Part shown: piece after piece, positions 14,767 through 21,911 of the stretch | Position numbering within the stretch: the first letter of the stretch is position 1 | Layout of the letters: every line of letters begins with the position of its first letter | Origin: Chloroflexota bacterium | GTDB taxonomy: Bacteria > Chloroflexota > Anaerolineae > Aggregatilineales > Phototrophicaceae | DNA length: 26,391 nucleotides | Reading direction: 5' to 3' | Assembly (NCBI GenBank): GCA_023430545.1 | Contig: JAEZAF010000119.1 | Location: forward strand, 1 to 26,391 | The notes under the pieces: generated by a model | What the model was told of the DNA's origin: nothing | Databases searched by the model: none | Seen by the model: the letters and a program-made list of their open reading frames with translations, nothing else | Program-made: the position numbers and the translations under genes

Positions 14767-15110
14767 GAATTCTGATCAGGTTTTCTGGATTCCAGCCGCC
14801 CAAGGAGTTCCTTTTTTGTAACCTTTGGTGGATACCTGCTTTCGATTTCCTGTCGAATACGTTCTGCTTCTTCGCTGCGGCGCTGCAAATAGGCATCAAG
14901 TTCTTCGCGGTGGGCCAGATAGTAGGAAATCACGGCATAAATGTCATTCAGAGGCAGGACATCAAAGCCTTCGTGGATGGTTTCGGGGCTGTCCCCCTGT
15001 TTGTAACGCGCAATGACAGTGTCGAGTGTAACACGTGTGCCGCTGATTCGGATCGAACCGTGCTCGTCCGTTCGCATGGGGACAATCATTGTCGGGGAAT
15101 CCGGGATCAT
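14763..15110 (-). CDS. DUF433 protein (putative antitoxin)
   Basis: This protein of up to 115 aa carries the short helix-turn-helix DUF433 domain: IRISGTRVTLDTVIARYKQGDSPE at about residues 20-44, then NDIYAVISYYLAHREELDAY. A charged tail follows (RRSEEAERIRQEIESRYPPK). DUF433 next to DUF5615 is a recurrent toxin-antitoxin-like pair. The start may be ATG 15110 or, better matching other family members, ATG 15089 (MIVPMRTDEHG). A separate promoter lies upstream, so expression need not depend on the siroheme operon ahead. Confidence 0.85.
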   Translation of the reverse strand: MIPDSPTMIVPMRTDEHGSIRISGTRVTLDTVIARYKQGDSPETIHEGFDVLPLNDIYAVISYYLAHREELDAYLQRRSEEAERIRQEIESRYPPKVTKKELLGRLESRKPDQNS

Positions 15111-15147
15111 GGGAAATGCTTTCTCTTGTGTCCTGTCTTACCTCAAA

Positions 15148-15176
15148 ATTGTATCACAAATGAACTCGGTAATCAG
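15148..15176 (-). promoter_or_regulatory. Promoter for the DUF433/DUF5615 pair
   Basis: On the minus strand, CTGATT (15176-15171), a 17-bp spacer, and an extended -10 TGATACAAT ending in TACAAT (15153-15148). The -35 overlaps the last codons of the methyltransferase gene. Confidence 0.5.
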
Positions 15177-15940
15177 TTTTCCTGTTGAATTGGAAACCAC
15201 TCAAGGCCCATGCTGCGCAGGCGGACCACCTCACCGATCACCGTGATCGTCGGCGGGGCGAGGGACGCGCTGGCCGCTGCCTCTGCGATTGTCGCCAGTG
15301 TGCCTTCGACCACGCGCTGATGCGGCGTCGTCCCCCATTCGATGCACGCCGCCGGTGTTGTGCCGTCCGCGCCGCTGGCGATCAACCGGGCGCTGATGTC
15401 CGCCAGATGCGAGACTCCCATCAGCAGCACCAGCGTCCCCAGACGGGCGGCTGCCGCCAGCGCCGGATAGTCGATGCTGCTTTCTGGCTTGGACGGGTCC
15501 TCATGCCCGGTGAAGACCGTGAACGCGCTGGCAACCTGTCGGTGCGTGACCGGCACTCCGGCATAGGCTGGCACGGATACCGCGCTGGTGACTCCGGGCA
15601 CAATCTCGAACGGGATGCCAGCCGCATAACAGGCCAGTGCTTCTTCGCCGCCGCGCCCAAACACGAACGGATCGCCGCCTTTCAGCCGCACGACCATCAG
15701 CCCTTTGCTGGCGCGATCCAGCAGCGTGGCGTTGATGTCATCCTGCGAGAGGCGGTGCTTCTGCGGCTGCTTGCCTGCGTCGATCTTCTCCGCATCGGCC
15801 CGTGCTTCATCCAGCAGGGCATGGGGGATCAGCCGGTCGTAGACAATCACGTCGGCCTGCTGGATCAGTCTCAGCCCTTTGACGGTGATCAGGCCGGGAT
15901 CTCCGGGGCCAGCGCCTACCAGATAAACTTTTCCTGTCAC
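15173..15940 (-). CDS. cobA: Uroporphyrinogen-III C-methyltransferase (SUMT)
   Basis: This 255-aa enzyme adds two methyl groups from SAM to uroporphyrinogen III, giving precorrin-2, the branch point to siroheme and cobalamin. VGAGPGDPGLITVKG is the N-terminal SAM-binding signature. VVRLKGGDPFVFGRGGEE, VPGVTSAVSVPAYAGVPVTHR and VLLMGV are all as expected. The start is GTG 15940, overlapping the chelatase stop by 4 nt (GTGA), so it is translationally coupled. It is the last gene of the siroheme operon. The other two genes supply the dehydrogenase and the iron insertion, so the likely product of the operon is siroheme for the sulfite reductase on the opposite strand. Confidence 0.95.
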   Translation of the reverse strand: MTGKVYLVGAGPGDPGLITVKGLRLIQQADVIVYDRLIPHALLDEARADAEKIDAGKQPQKHRLSQDDINATLLDRASKGLMVVRLKGGDPFVFGRGGEEALACYAAGIPFEIVPGVTSAVSVPAYAGVPVTHRQVASAFTVFTGHEDPSKPESSIDYPALAAAARLGTLVLLMGVSHLADISARLIASGADGTTPAACIEWGTTPHQRVVEGTLATIAEAAASASLAPPTITVIGEVVRLRSMGLEWFPIQQEN

Positions 15941-17322
15941 AGATTTTCGTCCTCTCGGTGGATAGGTTGAGTCTCAAGTGCCGCGCCTGACAGCGCCGCA
16001 CTCAGCCAGTGATTGCAGGCTTCAGGGCAGAGGATTTTATCAGGTGGTTTCTCGTGTGAGAACCAGTGCGGATGCAGAATACATCGGCTGCACACATGAT
16101 CGACAATCGTCTGCTGCTGGTCGCGAGTGATGCCTTCGAGATCGCGATACTGGCCGGTCTGCCGTTCGATCAGCGTGTCGAAGTCTGTCATCGCTTTCGG
16201 GTTGGTCAGAATGGCATCATGCACACTGACGACTGCCGGGTATAGGGTTTCGGCAATCATGTGCAGCCGTGCGGCACTCTTAATATCGACACGCCAGCCG
16301 CGCGGCAGATCAGTGGAGGTCGCCAGCGAGCGAAACTGTCCCGGCGCAGGCTGGCGGACGAGATCGCGAAGCTGTGCAGGCGATTCGATCGTGATCAGAT
16401 GATCGCCCAGATCATCATCGACGTGCAGCAGATAACCCTCCTGGATTTTTGCCTGACCGATGCCACCGCTGAGAACCCCTCTGTCTGGAAAACCACTCCA
16501 GACCGAAGTCGTTCGCGCTTCCCTGAGTGGCATCCCTGCCTCTTCGATCAGTGCCAGAATCGCGCCGCGTAAATCATCTTCAATGCCGACCGGCGGCGTG
16601 TAGTACACCGTCCGACCATTGACCTGCTGCTCGACGGCGCTGTCAAATGGCTGTGCTGGATCGACGGACAGCCCAAGCGCCTGCGGGACATCGATGGTCG
16701 TGTGCGATCCGTACGCGAGAAAGTAGGGCACCGCGACGATCAGAGGGGCGGCGGTCAGGGTGTAGATGTCAGCGATTTCCGGCAGATCGTCCAGATAGAC
16801 CGCGTGGACGTCGCTGGCAGGCCCGGTCGTGCGGAGTGCCTCGGCCTGCGCTTCCGTCGCCTTGCGGCTGTCAGGATTGCGGCGAGTGCTGTGACCGATC
16901 AGCGCGACCGCGACCGGATACTGATTCGGGTCGCGTCCGGTCTGACTGAAGTGCGCCAGCGCAGCTTCCACCCGCTGGCGGACGATCTGGCCGAGGTAGG
17001 GATGTTCGTTCAGGGTGCGCGTGTAGCGGATCGTGCGTCCGCCGCGCTGCGTGACGGGGCCATCGAGTCCCATTTCGGTCGGGATCACCGTCTGCGTGAA
17101 GTAACCCTGCGCGGTGAACAGCGGCACAACCGTGATGTCATCGGCGGCCAGTGTGTACAGCACGTTGTGAAAAGATGGCATCTCCTTCCAGAAGGCGGCG
17201 GTGACTTCATCGGCGATGCCCAGCGCACGCAGCGCATCCACCTGCCGCCAGACAAGCCCTGCGGTCTGCGGGCTGATGTGTGATCCATGACCGGCGAGGA
17301 CAACAGCGGTTCTAGTGCTCAT
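15937..17322 (-). CDS. cbiX: Sirohydrochlorin chelatase CbiX fused to DR2241-type Fe-S domain
   Basis: This 461-aa protein would insert iron (or cobalt) into sirohydrochlorin. The N-terminal half has two CbiX-like modules, each beginning with a metal-binding His: VVLAGHGSHISP at about residue 12 and VALIGHSTRRNP at about 142. The C-terminal third resembles the DR2241 family. Near the end four cysteines, C411-x2-C414 and C432-x3-C436, would hold a 4Fe-4S cluster. It overlaps the dehydrogenase gene by 11 nt at its start and the methyltransferase by 4 nt at its end. The Fe-S domain may be a redox or iron sensor, or may structurally support the chelatase; which is not known. Iron specificity is inferred from the sulfite reductase context. 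Confidence 0.88.
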   Translation of the reverse strand: MSTRTAVVLAGHGSHISPQTAGLVWRQVDALRALGIADEVTAAFWKEMPSFHNVLYTLAADDITVVPLFTAQGYFTQTVIPTEMGLDGPVTQRGGRTIRYTRTLNEHPYLGQIVRQRVEAALAHFSQTGRDPNQYPVAVALIGHSTRRNPDSRKATEAQAEALRTTGPASDVHAVYLDDLPEIADIYTLTAAPLIVAVPYFLAYGSHTTIDVPQALGLSVDPAQPFDSAVEQQVNGRTVYYTPPVGIEDDLRGAILALIEEAGMPLREARTTSVWSGFPDRGVLSGGIGQAKIQEGYLLHVDDDLGDHLITIESPAQLRDLVRQPAPGQFRSLATSTDLPRGWRVDIKSAARLHMIAETLYPAVVSVHDAILTNPKAMTDFDTLIERQTGQYRDLEGITRDQQQTIVDHVCSRCILHPHWFSHEKPPDKILCPEACNHWLSAALSGAALETQPIHREDENL

Positions 17323-17974
17323 CAGGGTTCACGCTTTCGCCAAGAAGCTGCTCATAAAGGTGGCGTGCGCGCTCGGCATCACCGTCCCGCAGATGTTGCA
17401 AAATATCCGAGTCGATGAGGGCCTGCCAGCGGTCGCGCCGTTCCGGTTGGGTGCTGATTGTCTGGCGGATAGCCGCGCGGCTTTCCCGCATCCATGCGCT
17501 CAGGGTGGCGTATTCGTCACCGATGGCCTGTTCCAGCACCGTGCTTAGCACCGTGCGCAGATGAGCGCTCAGGGCAGGGGATGCGCCGCCGGTTGAAATC
17601 GCAGCGGTAATGTCACCGCGCCGGACCTGCGCCATGCTGAAGAAGTCGCTGGTGGCAGAGTCAGCGCTGATGTTGACCAGTGCGCCGATGCGGTGCGCAT
17701 CTGCTGCAACCTGTGCATTGACCGTCGGATCATCGGTGGCGGCGAAAACCAGCAGCGGTGACAGGTGCATGAGTTGGTCGCTGTTGTAAGGCTCACAGAT
17801 GACCGTCAGCGCAGCATGCTGTGTCAGGGCTTCCAGTGATGCGTGCAGCACCGGGCTGATGACGGTGACCCGTGCCCCGGCTGCGAGCAGATCAGCCGCT
17901 TTACGGGCCGCGACCGCGCCGCCGCCGACGATCACGCAGATGCGGTTTTCGAGTCTCAGCATGACGGGATACAC
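17312..17974 (-). CDS. sirC: Precorrin-2 dehydrogenase (Met8/SirC/CysG N-terminal type)
   Basis: This 220-aa NAD-dependent enzyme oxidises precorrin-2 to sirohydrochlorin. The Rossmann motif VIVGGGAVAARKA is at residues 14-26. FAATDDPTVNAQVAADA follows, and D105 in NISADS corresponds to the catalytic Asp of CysG/Met8. STGGASPALSAHLR matches the family's substrate region. The start is GTG 17974, with GGAG about 8 nt upstream. It opens the siroheme operon and is divergent from the sulfite reductase leader. Confidence 0.93.
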   Translation of the reverse strand: MYPVMLRLENRICVIVGGGAVAARKAADLLAAGARVTVISPVLHASLEALTQHAALTVICEPYNSDQLMHLSPLLVFAATDDPTVNAQVAADAHRIGALVNISADSATSDFFSMAQVRRGDITAAISTGGASPALSAHLRTVLSTVLEQAIGDEYATLSAWMRESRAAIRQTISTQPERRDRWQALIDSDILQHLRDGDAERARHLYEQLLGESVNPDEH

Positions 17975-18019
17975 AGGCTCATCTCCACAGATACCGTAGT
18001 CGGGTTATCTGGCAATTTG

Positions 18020-18047
18020 TTGACAAAGTTTTGCAAAGCGATATACT
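18020..18047 (+). promoter_or_regulatory. Promoter of the sulfite reductase-hemCDB operon
   Basis: TTGACA (18020-18025), 16-bp spacer, TATACT (18042-18047): a near-consensus sigma-70 promoter. Transcription would begin near 18054, leaving a leader of about 294 nt before the sulfite reductase start. TTTGT-TG-ACAAA (18017-18028) is a short inverted repeat across the -35 and could be an operator for a regulator of both divergent operons. Confidence 0.75.
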
Positions 18048-18062
18048 GACGCCAGTCACAAA

Positions 18063-18116
18063 CTGGTAACAGCCTGCGCAGCCTGAGATGCTGCCATGCG
18101 CTGACCAGCCCGCAGG
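18063..18116 (+). ncRNA. Structured 5' leader RNA segment
   Basis: The first part of the leader can fold as nested stems: CTGGT (18063-18067) with ACCAG (18104-18108), and GCGCA (18076-18080) with TGCGC (18097-18101). A competing or pseudoknotted stem pairs CCTGCG (18073-18078) with CGCAGG (18111-18116). It matches none of the SAM, cobalamin or T-box consensus elements I know. It may be a regulatory domain or only a stable 5' end. Confidence 0.35.
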
Positions 18117-18171
18117 TCCGCAAGTTATAAACTCAAACCGACGATAAAAGCAAGAGAACCGAGCAGCAGCT

Positions 18172-18255
18172 ATGTCCCGTCAGATGTGCACCATGTGTAT
18201 GTGTTGTATGCCTAACAGACCACACGGTGACTGTGATCCGGACGTGCTTGCCTAG
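18172..18255 (+). CDS. Cys/Met-rich leader peptide (27 codons)
   Basis: This 27-codon ORF holds five Cys (positions 6, 9, 11, 12, 21) and five Met (1, 5, 8, 10, 13), with MCTMCMCCM in the middle. It ends 92 nt before the sulfite reductase start. Between them lies an 11-bp intrinsic terminator. I read it as a ribosome-stalling sensor of Cys (and possibly Met) supply: stalling at the Cys cluster would let downstream RNA form an antiterminator. No strong ribosome binding site precedes ATG 18172; ATG 18184 (MCTMC) is an alternative. The C-x2-C-x-C-x2-P-x3-H-G-D pattern also recalls small Cys-rich proteins I remember from Actinobacteria, so a metal-binding microprotein is the other possibility. 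The ORF is seen directly; its translation and role are inferred. Confidence 0.6.
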   Translation: MSRQMCTMCMCCMPNRPHGDCDPDVLA

Positions 18256-18330
18256 CGACAAATCGTAACATAACGCTGCGTAAAGTGTACTCAAACGCCC
18301 TGGTGAAACAGCCAGGGCGTTTTTTTGTCG
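18256..18330 (+). promoter_or_regulatory. Candidate antiterminator (alternative fold of the leader)
   Basis: CGACAAA (18256-18262), starting right after the leader stop codon, is fully complementary to TTTGTCG (18324-18330). AACGC (18272-18276) is complementary to GCGTT (18317-18321), the 3' strand of the terminator. Forming these 12 pairs would block the terminator. A ribosome parked at the stop would cover 18256-18262 and favour termination. Confidence 0.5.
18293..18326 (+). terminator. Leader terminator (attenuator) before sulfite reductase
   Basis: AAACGCCCTGG (18293-18303) pairs perfectly with CCAGGGCGTTT (18312-18322), 8-nt loop, followed by a run of seven T (18320-18326). It lies downstream of a strong promoter and 21 nt before the sulfite reductase start codon. 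It has no gene to terminate other than the short ORF, which argues for attenuation. Confidence 0.88.
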
Positions 18331-18347
18331 AAAAATTCGGGGGGACA

Positions 18348-20069
18348 ATGGCGAAAAAGAGCGGTGAACTGATCAAGGCGGAAAGTCTGGGGCTGCGCGG
18401 TACACTGGGCGCAGAGTCGCACAACAGTGAGCGCTTCTTCACATCAGAGGCGCAGAGTCTGCTCAAGTTTCATGGGGTGTATCAGCAGGAAGACCGTGAT
18501 GGCCGCAAGCGTGACCGCACCGCCGACCATCATCAGTTTATGGTGCGTTCCAAGATCCCCGGCGGACAGCTCAGCGCGGCGCAGTATCTGGCGCATGACG
18601 ATCTGGCCGGGTCCATCGGTAACGGCACGCTGCGCATCACCACGCGCCAGTGCTTCCAGCTTCACGGTGTACTGAAAGACGATCTGCCGACCACCATGCG
18701 CACCCTGAATCATACGCTGGTGACGACGCTCGGTGCGTGCGGGGATATTGTCCGTAACGTGATGGCCTGCCCCGCTCCGACCGATGATCCGCAGCGTCAG
18801 GCCGTGCAGGATTTTGCCCTCACGCTGACGCAGGCCTTCTTCCCGCAGACCAAAGCCTATCACCAGATCTGGCTGGACGGTCAGGAGCTGATTGACGATA
18901 GTCCAGTCGCCCCGCAGGAGATCGACGATCCGCTGTATGGGCGCACATTTCTTCCCCGTAAATTCAAAATCGCGATTGCCTATGCCGGCGATAACTGCGT
19001 CGATGTCTACACCAACGATGTCGGACTGGTGGCGCTGTTCGATGACGATCAGCGGCTGACCGGATTCAATCTGCTGGTGGGCGGCGGCATGGGCATGACG
19101 CACAACAACGATGCGACTTATGCAAGGCTGGCGGACGAGATCGGCTTTATCACGCCGGATCAGGTGATTGAGGCCGTGCGTGGTGTGATCACCATTCACC
19201 GTGACTTCGGCGACCGTGAGAATCGCAAACACGCCCGTCTGAAATACATCCTCGCTGAAAACGGCGTCGAATGGTTCCGGCAGGAACTGGAACGCCGCGT
19301 CGGATTCGCGCTTCAGCCGGTGCAGCCGATGGTCCCGTTTGAAGTCGATGATCATCTCGGCTGGCATCATCAGTCTGAGGGTCTGCTGTACATCGGCATT
19401 CCGGTCGAAAATGGCCGGGTTGTGGATCGCGGCGACGCCCGCCTGCGCACCGGCCTGCGTGCCGTCATCGAACAGTTCAACCTCTCCGTCCGGCTGACCG
19501 GCCAGCAGAATATCCTGCTGACAGGCATTCCGTTGGAACAGCGCGACGCGGTCGATGCACGGCTGGCTGAATACGGGATCCAGACGGTCGAGCGTATCAG
19601 CGCGGTGCGGCGTCGGGCGCTGGCCTGCCCCGCGCTGCCGACCTGCGGGCTGGCGATCACGGAAGCCGAGCGCATCTTCCCGCAGATCATCGACCAGTTC
19701 GAGGACACGCTGGATGAACTCGGTCTGGGCGATGCCGCGATTGTGTCCCGCATGACCGGCTGCCCGAACGGGTGCGCTCGCCCTTATGTCGCCGAAGTGG
19801 CCTTCGTCGGGCGGTCACTGGAGAAGTACAGCATCTTCCTCGGTGGAGATCCTGCCGGGACGCGGCTGGCGAAACCCTTCCTCGACCTGGTGCATGTCAC
19901 CGAGCTGGTGTCCGTGTTGAGGCCGGTGCTGGCGCACTACCGTGATGGCCGCGAATCCGGCGAGTCCTTCGGTGATTACGTCAACCGCATCGGCCCGGAT
20001 ACGCTGCGCGGCCTTGTGACGCTCGACTCCGAAACGTCATCGCCGATCCTGTCGGCTGCCGGGGACTAG
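18348..20069 (+). CDS. cysI: Sulfite reductase hemoprotein subunit (siroheme/4Fe-4S)
   Basis: This 573-aa enzyme reduces sulfite to sulfide with six electrons for cysteine synthesis. It has the two nitrite/sulfite reductase repeats; FHGVYQQEDRDGRKR near the N-terminus is CysI-like. The siroheme-4Fe-4S ligands are C427-x5-C433 (ACPALPTCGLA) and C472-x3-C476 (TGCPNGC). ATG 18348 follows a GGGGGGA stretch; the frame extends upstream to 18285, but that part is the terminator hairpin. Length and N-terminus fit the NADPH-type hemoprotein, but no flavoprotein (CysJ) is nearby, so the electron donor may be ferredoxin. It heads an operon with hemC, hemD and hemB. A Cys-rich leader peptide and terminator precede it. 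Confidence 0.95.
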   Translation: MAKKSGELIKAESLGLRGTLGAESHNSERFFTSEAQSLLKFHGVYQQEDRDGRKRDRTADHHQFMVRSKIPGGQLSAAQYLAHDDLAGSIGNGTLRITTRQCFQLHGVLKDDLPTTMRTLNHTLVTTLGACGDIVRNVMACPAPTDDPQRQAVQDFALTLTQAFFPQTKAYHQIWLDGQELIDDSPVAPQEIDDPLYGRTFLPRKFKIAIAYAGDNCVDVYTNDVGLVALFDDDQRLTGFNLLVGGGMGMTHNNDATYARLADEIGFITPDQVIEAVRGVITIHRDFGDRENRKHARLKYILAENGVEWFRQELERRVGFALQPVQPMVPFEVDDHLGWHHQSEGLLYIGIPVENGRVVDRGDARLRTGLRAVIEQFNLSVRLTGQQNILLTGIPLEQRDAVDARLAEYGIQTVERISAVRRRALACPALPTCGLAITEAERIFPQIIDQFEDTLDELGLGDAAIVSRMTGCPNGCARPYVAEVAFVGRSLEKYSIFLGGDPAGTRLAKPFLDLVHVTELVSVLRPVLAHYRDGRESGESFGDYVNRIGPDTLRGLVTLDSETSSPILSAAGD

Positions 20070-20079
20070 GAAACGACCG

Positions 20080-21051
20080 ATGACGGATCGCCCTGTTTCA
20101 CCGCTTCGCCTCGGTACACGCGGTTCGGCGCTGGCACAGCGTCAGACCGTGCTGGTGGCAGAGGCCCTGCGCCGCGTGCATCCCACGTTGGAGATCGAGG
20201 TGCGGATCATCACCACCCTCGGCGACCGTGTGACGCATGTCCCGCTGCCGGAGATGGTGGAAGCAGGTGGCGGGCAGGGCGTGTTTACCTCGGCGCTGGA
20301 AGAGGCGCTGCTGGCAGGTGAGATCGATGCGGCGGTCCACAGCCTGAAGGATATGCCGACGATCCTGATCTCAGGGACAGTCATCGGGGCGGTGCTGGAG
20401 CGTGAAAACCCGGCGGATGCCCTCATCAGCCGTCACGGACTGGCACTGGCCGCACTGCCGGAAGGTGCAGCCGTCGGGACCAGCAGCCGACGCCGCGCCG
20501 CGCAGCTTCTGCGGGTGCGCCCTGATCTGCGTCTGCGGGATGTGCGCGGCAATGTCGATACGCGCATCCAGAAGGCACTGGATGCGGACGGCGGCTATGA
20601 CGCGATCATCCTTGCGATGGCTGGTCTGTCACGGCTCGGCAGGCTGGAAGCGGTGACCGAGATCCTGCCGTTAGAGGTGATGCTGCCCGCACCCGGTCAG
20701 GCGGCGGTGGCGGTCCAGTGCCACTCTGACTCCGCATGGGGTGATCTGCTGGCAGGCGTCAGCCATGCCGGGACGGAAATCTCCGTGACCGCTGAACGGG
20801 CATTTCTGCGGGGACTAGGGGGCGGCTGTGCGCTTCCAATCGCGGCCTATGGACACTACGACGGCGGACAGCTTGCGCTGCATGGGCGGGTGCTGTCCCC
20901 GGATGGACGCCAGCAGATCGAGGCGCAGCAGGTCTTCCCGATTTCACCGGATACCTCCGACCGGACACAGCAGGCGGAGGCAGCTGGTTTGATGCTGGCC
21001 GACCGTGTGCTGGAATCCGGCGCTGCGGAACTTCTGGAGACGACATCATGA
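20080..21051 (+). CDS. hemC: Hydroxymethylbilane synthase (porphobilinogen deaminase)
   Basis: This 323-aa enzyme joins four porphobilinogen molecules into hydroxymethylbilane. The start is RLGTRGSALAQRQT. AVHSLKDMPT, AAVGTSSRRRAAQL, VRGNVDTRIQKAL and the cofactor-binding C250 in GGGCALP are all present. ATG 20080 lies 10 bp after the sulfite reductase stop, with AGGAAA upstream. Its last 4 nt overlap the hemD start (ATGA). Being behind sulfite reductase suggests tetrapyrrole supply is matched to siroheme demand. Confidence 0.96.
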   Translation: MTDRPVSPLRLGTRGSALAQRQTVLVAEALRRVHPTLEIEVRIITTLGDRVTHVPLPEMVEAGGGQGVFTSALEEALLAGEIDAAVHSLKDMPTILISGTVIGAVLERENPADALISRHGLALAALPEGAAVGTSSRRRAAQLLRVRPDLRLRDVRGNVDTRIQKALDADGGYDAIILAMAGLSRLGRLEAVTEILPLEVMLPAPGQAAVAVQCHSDSAWGDLLAGVSHAGTEISVTAERAFLRGLGGGCALPIAAYGHYDGGQLALHGRVLSPDGRQQIEAQQVFPISPDTSDRTQQAEAAGLMLADRVLESGAAELLETTS

Positions 21052-21911
21052 CCGCACTCCGTAGACAGACAACTGCCGCACCGCTGCCCCCTGTTTACCG
21101 TCCGCTGTGGGGTAAGCGCGTCGTCATCACCCGTGCCGCGCATCAGGCCGGGGACTTCGACCGGCTGCTGCGTCGGCGTGGGGCGATACCGCTGCATTAT
21201 CCATGCCTGTCGATCCAGCCATTGGAGGATAACACCCTGCTCGACACAGCACTGCGTCAGGCGGCGGCAGGGCAGTTCGACTGGCTGGTCGTCACCAGCG
21301 CCAATACGGTCACGATCCTCGCCGGACGGTTGGCTGTGCTGCGCCTGACTGCGAACGCACTGATGCTTCAGATCGCGGCAGTCGGGGCGAAAACCGCGCA
21401 GGCGGTCGAAACTCAGCTTGGCCGGAAGGCGTACATCCTCTCGGAAGAATATCAGGCCGCTGGACTGGCGGCAGGTCTGCGACCGTACAGCGGCCTGCGG
21501 GTGCTGCTGCCACAGGCGGAGATCGCGTCGGCGGGGCTGACCGAAACACTCCAGCGGCAGGGCGCGGTCGTGGAACGCATCACCGTTTATCAGACGGTGA
21601 CGGGTGGACACGGCGGTGTGCATCTGCCCCAACTGCTGCAGCGTCGTGCGGTCGATGTGCTGACGTTTGCCAGCCCATCAGCGGTGCACGGCTTTGTGCA
21701 GCGGCTGCGAATTGAGATGCAGACCGAAGCCGTTGATTTGCCCGATCTGACCGGCCTTACGGTCGCCGTGACCGGCCTGACCGTCGCCGTCGTCGGCCCG
21801 ACGACCCGACAGGCCGCGCTGAATGCTGGCCTCTCAGTCGATGTCATGCCCGATGTCTATACGCTTGAAAATCTCATCAGTGCATTGGAGCGAACCTTTG
21901 ACACTCACTAA
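21048..21911 (+). CDS. hemD: Uroporphyrinogen-III synthase
   Basis: This 287-aa protein cyclises hydroxymethylbilane to uroporphyrinogen III, the common substrate for heme and for the siroheme methyltransferase across the divergent promoter. The sequence is weakly conserved as usual, but GKRVVITRAAHQAGDF, LVVTSANTV, AAVGAKTAQAVE, FASPSAVHGF and VAVVGPTTRQAA are in the right order. Near residues 234-247 there is a tandem copy of TGLTVAV, from a 21-bp direct repeat (21748-21768, 21769-21789). It overlaps hemC by 4 nt and hemB by 14 nt. Confidence 0.9.
   Translation: MTALRRQTTAAPLPPVYRPLWGKRVVITRAAHQAGDFDRLLRRRGAIPLHYPCLSIQPLEDNTLLDTALRQAAAGQFDWLVVTSANTVTILAGRLAVLRLTANALMLQIAAVGAKTAQAVETQLGRKAYILSEEYQAAGLAAGLRPYSGLRVLLPQAEIASAGLTETLQRQGAVVERITVYQTVTGGHGGVHLPQLLQRRAVDVLTFASPSAVHGFVQRLRIEMQTEAVDLPDLTGLTVAVTGLTVAVVGPTTRQAALNAGLSVDVMPDVYTLENLISALERTFDTH
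21748..21789 (+). repeat. 21-bp tandem duplication inside hemD
   Basis: Two adjacent 21-bp units starting TGACCGGCCT differ at two positions and keep the frame. Each codes for TGLTVAV-like residues just before the conserved VGPTT loop. An in-frame slippage event is the simple explanation. Confidence 0.85.

Noticed and set aside
15185..15970. 261-aa open frame antisense to the methyltransferase
   Set aside because: Overlaps cobA throughout; sequence is low-information and Arg/Asp-rich.
18054..18171. SAM, cobalamin or T-box riboswitch before sulfite reductase
   Set aside because: None of the conserved core sequences of these classes is present; only an unassigned fold can be claimed.
18444..19370. 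308-aa open frame antisense to sulfite reductase
   Set aside because: Shadow of a strongly supported gene.
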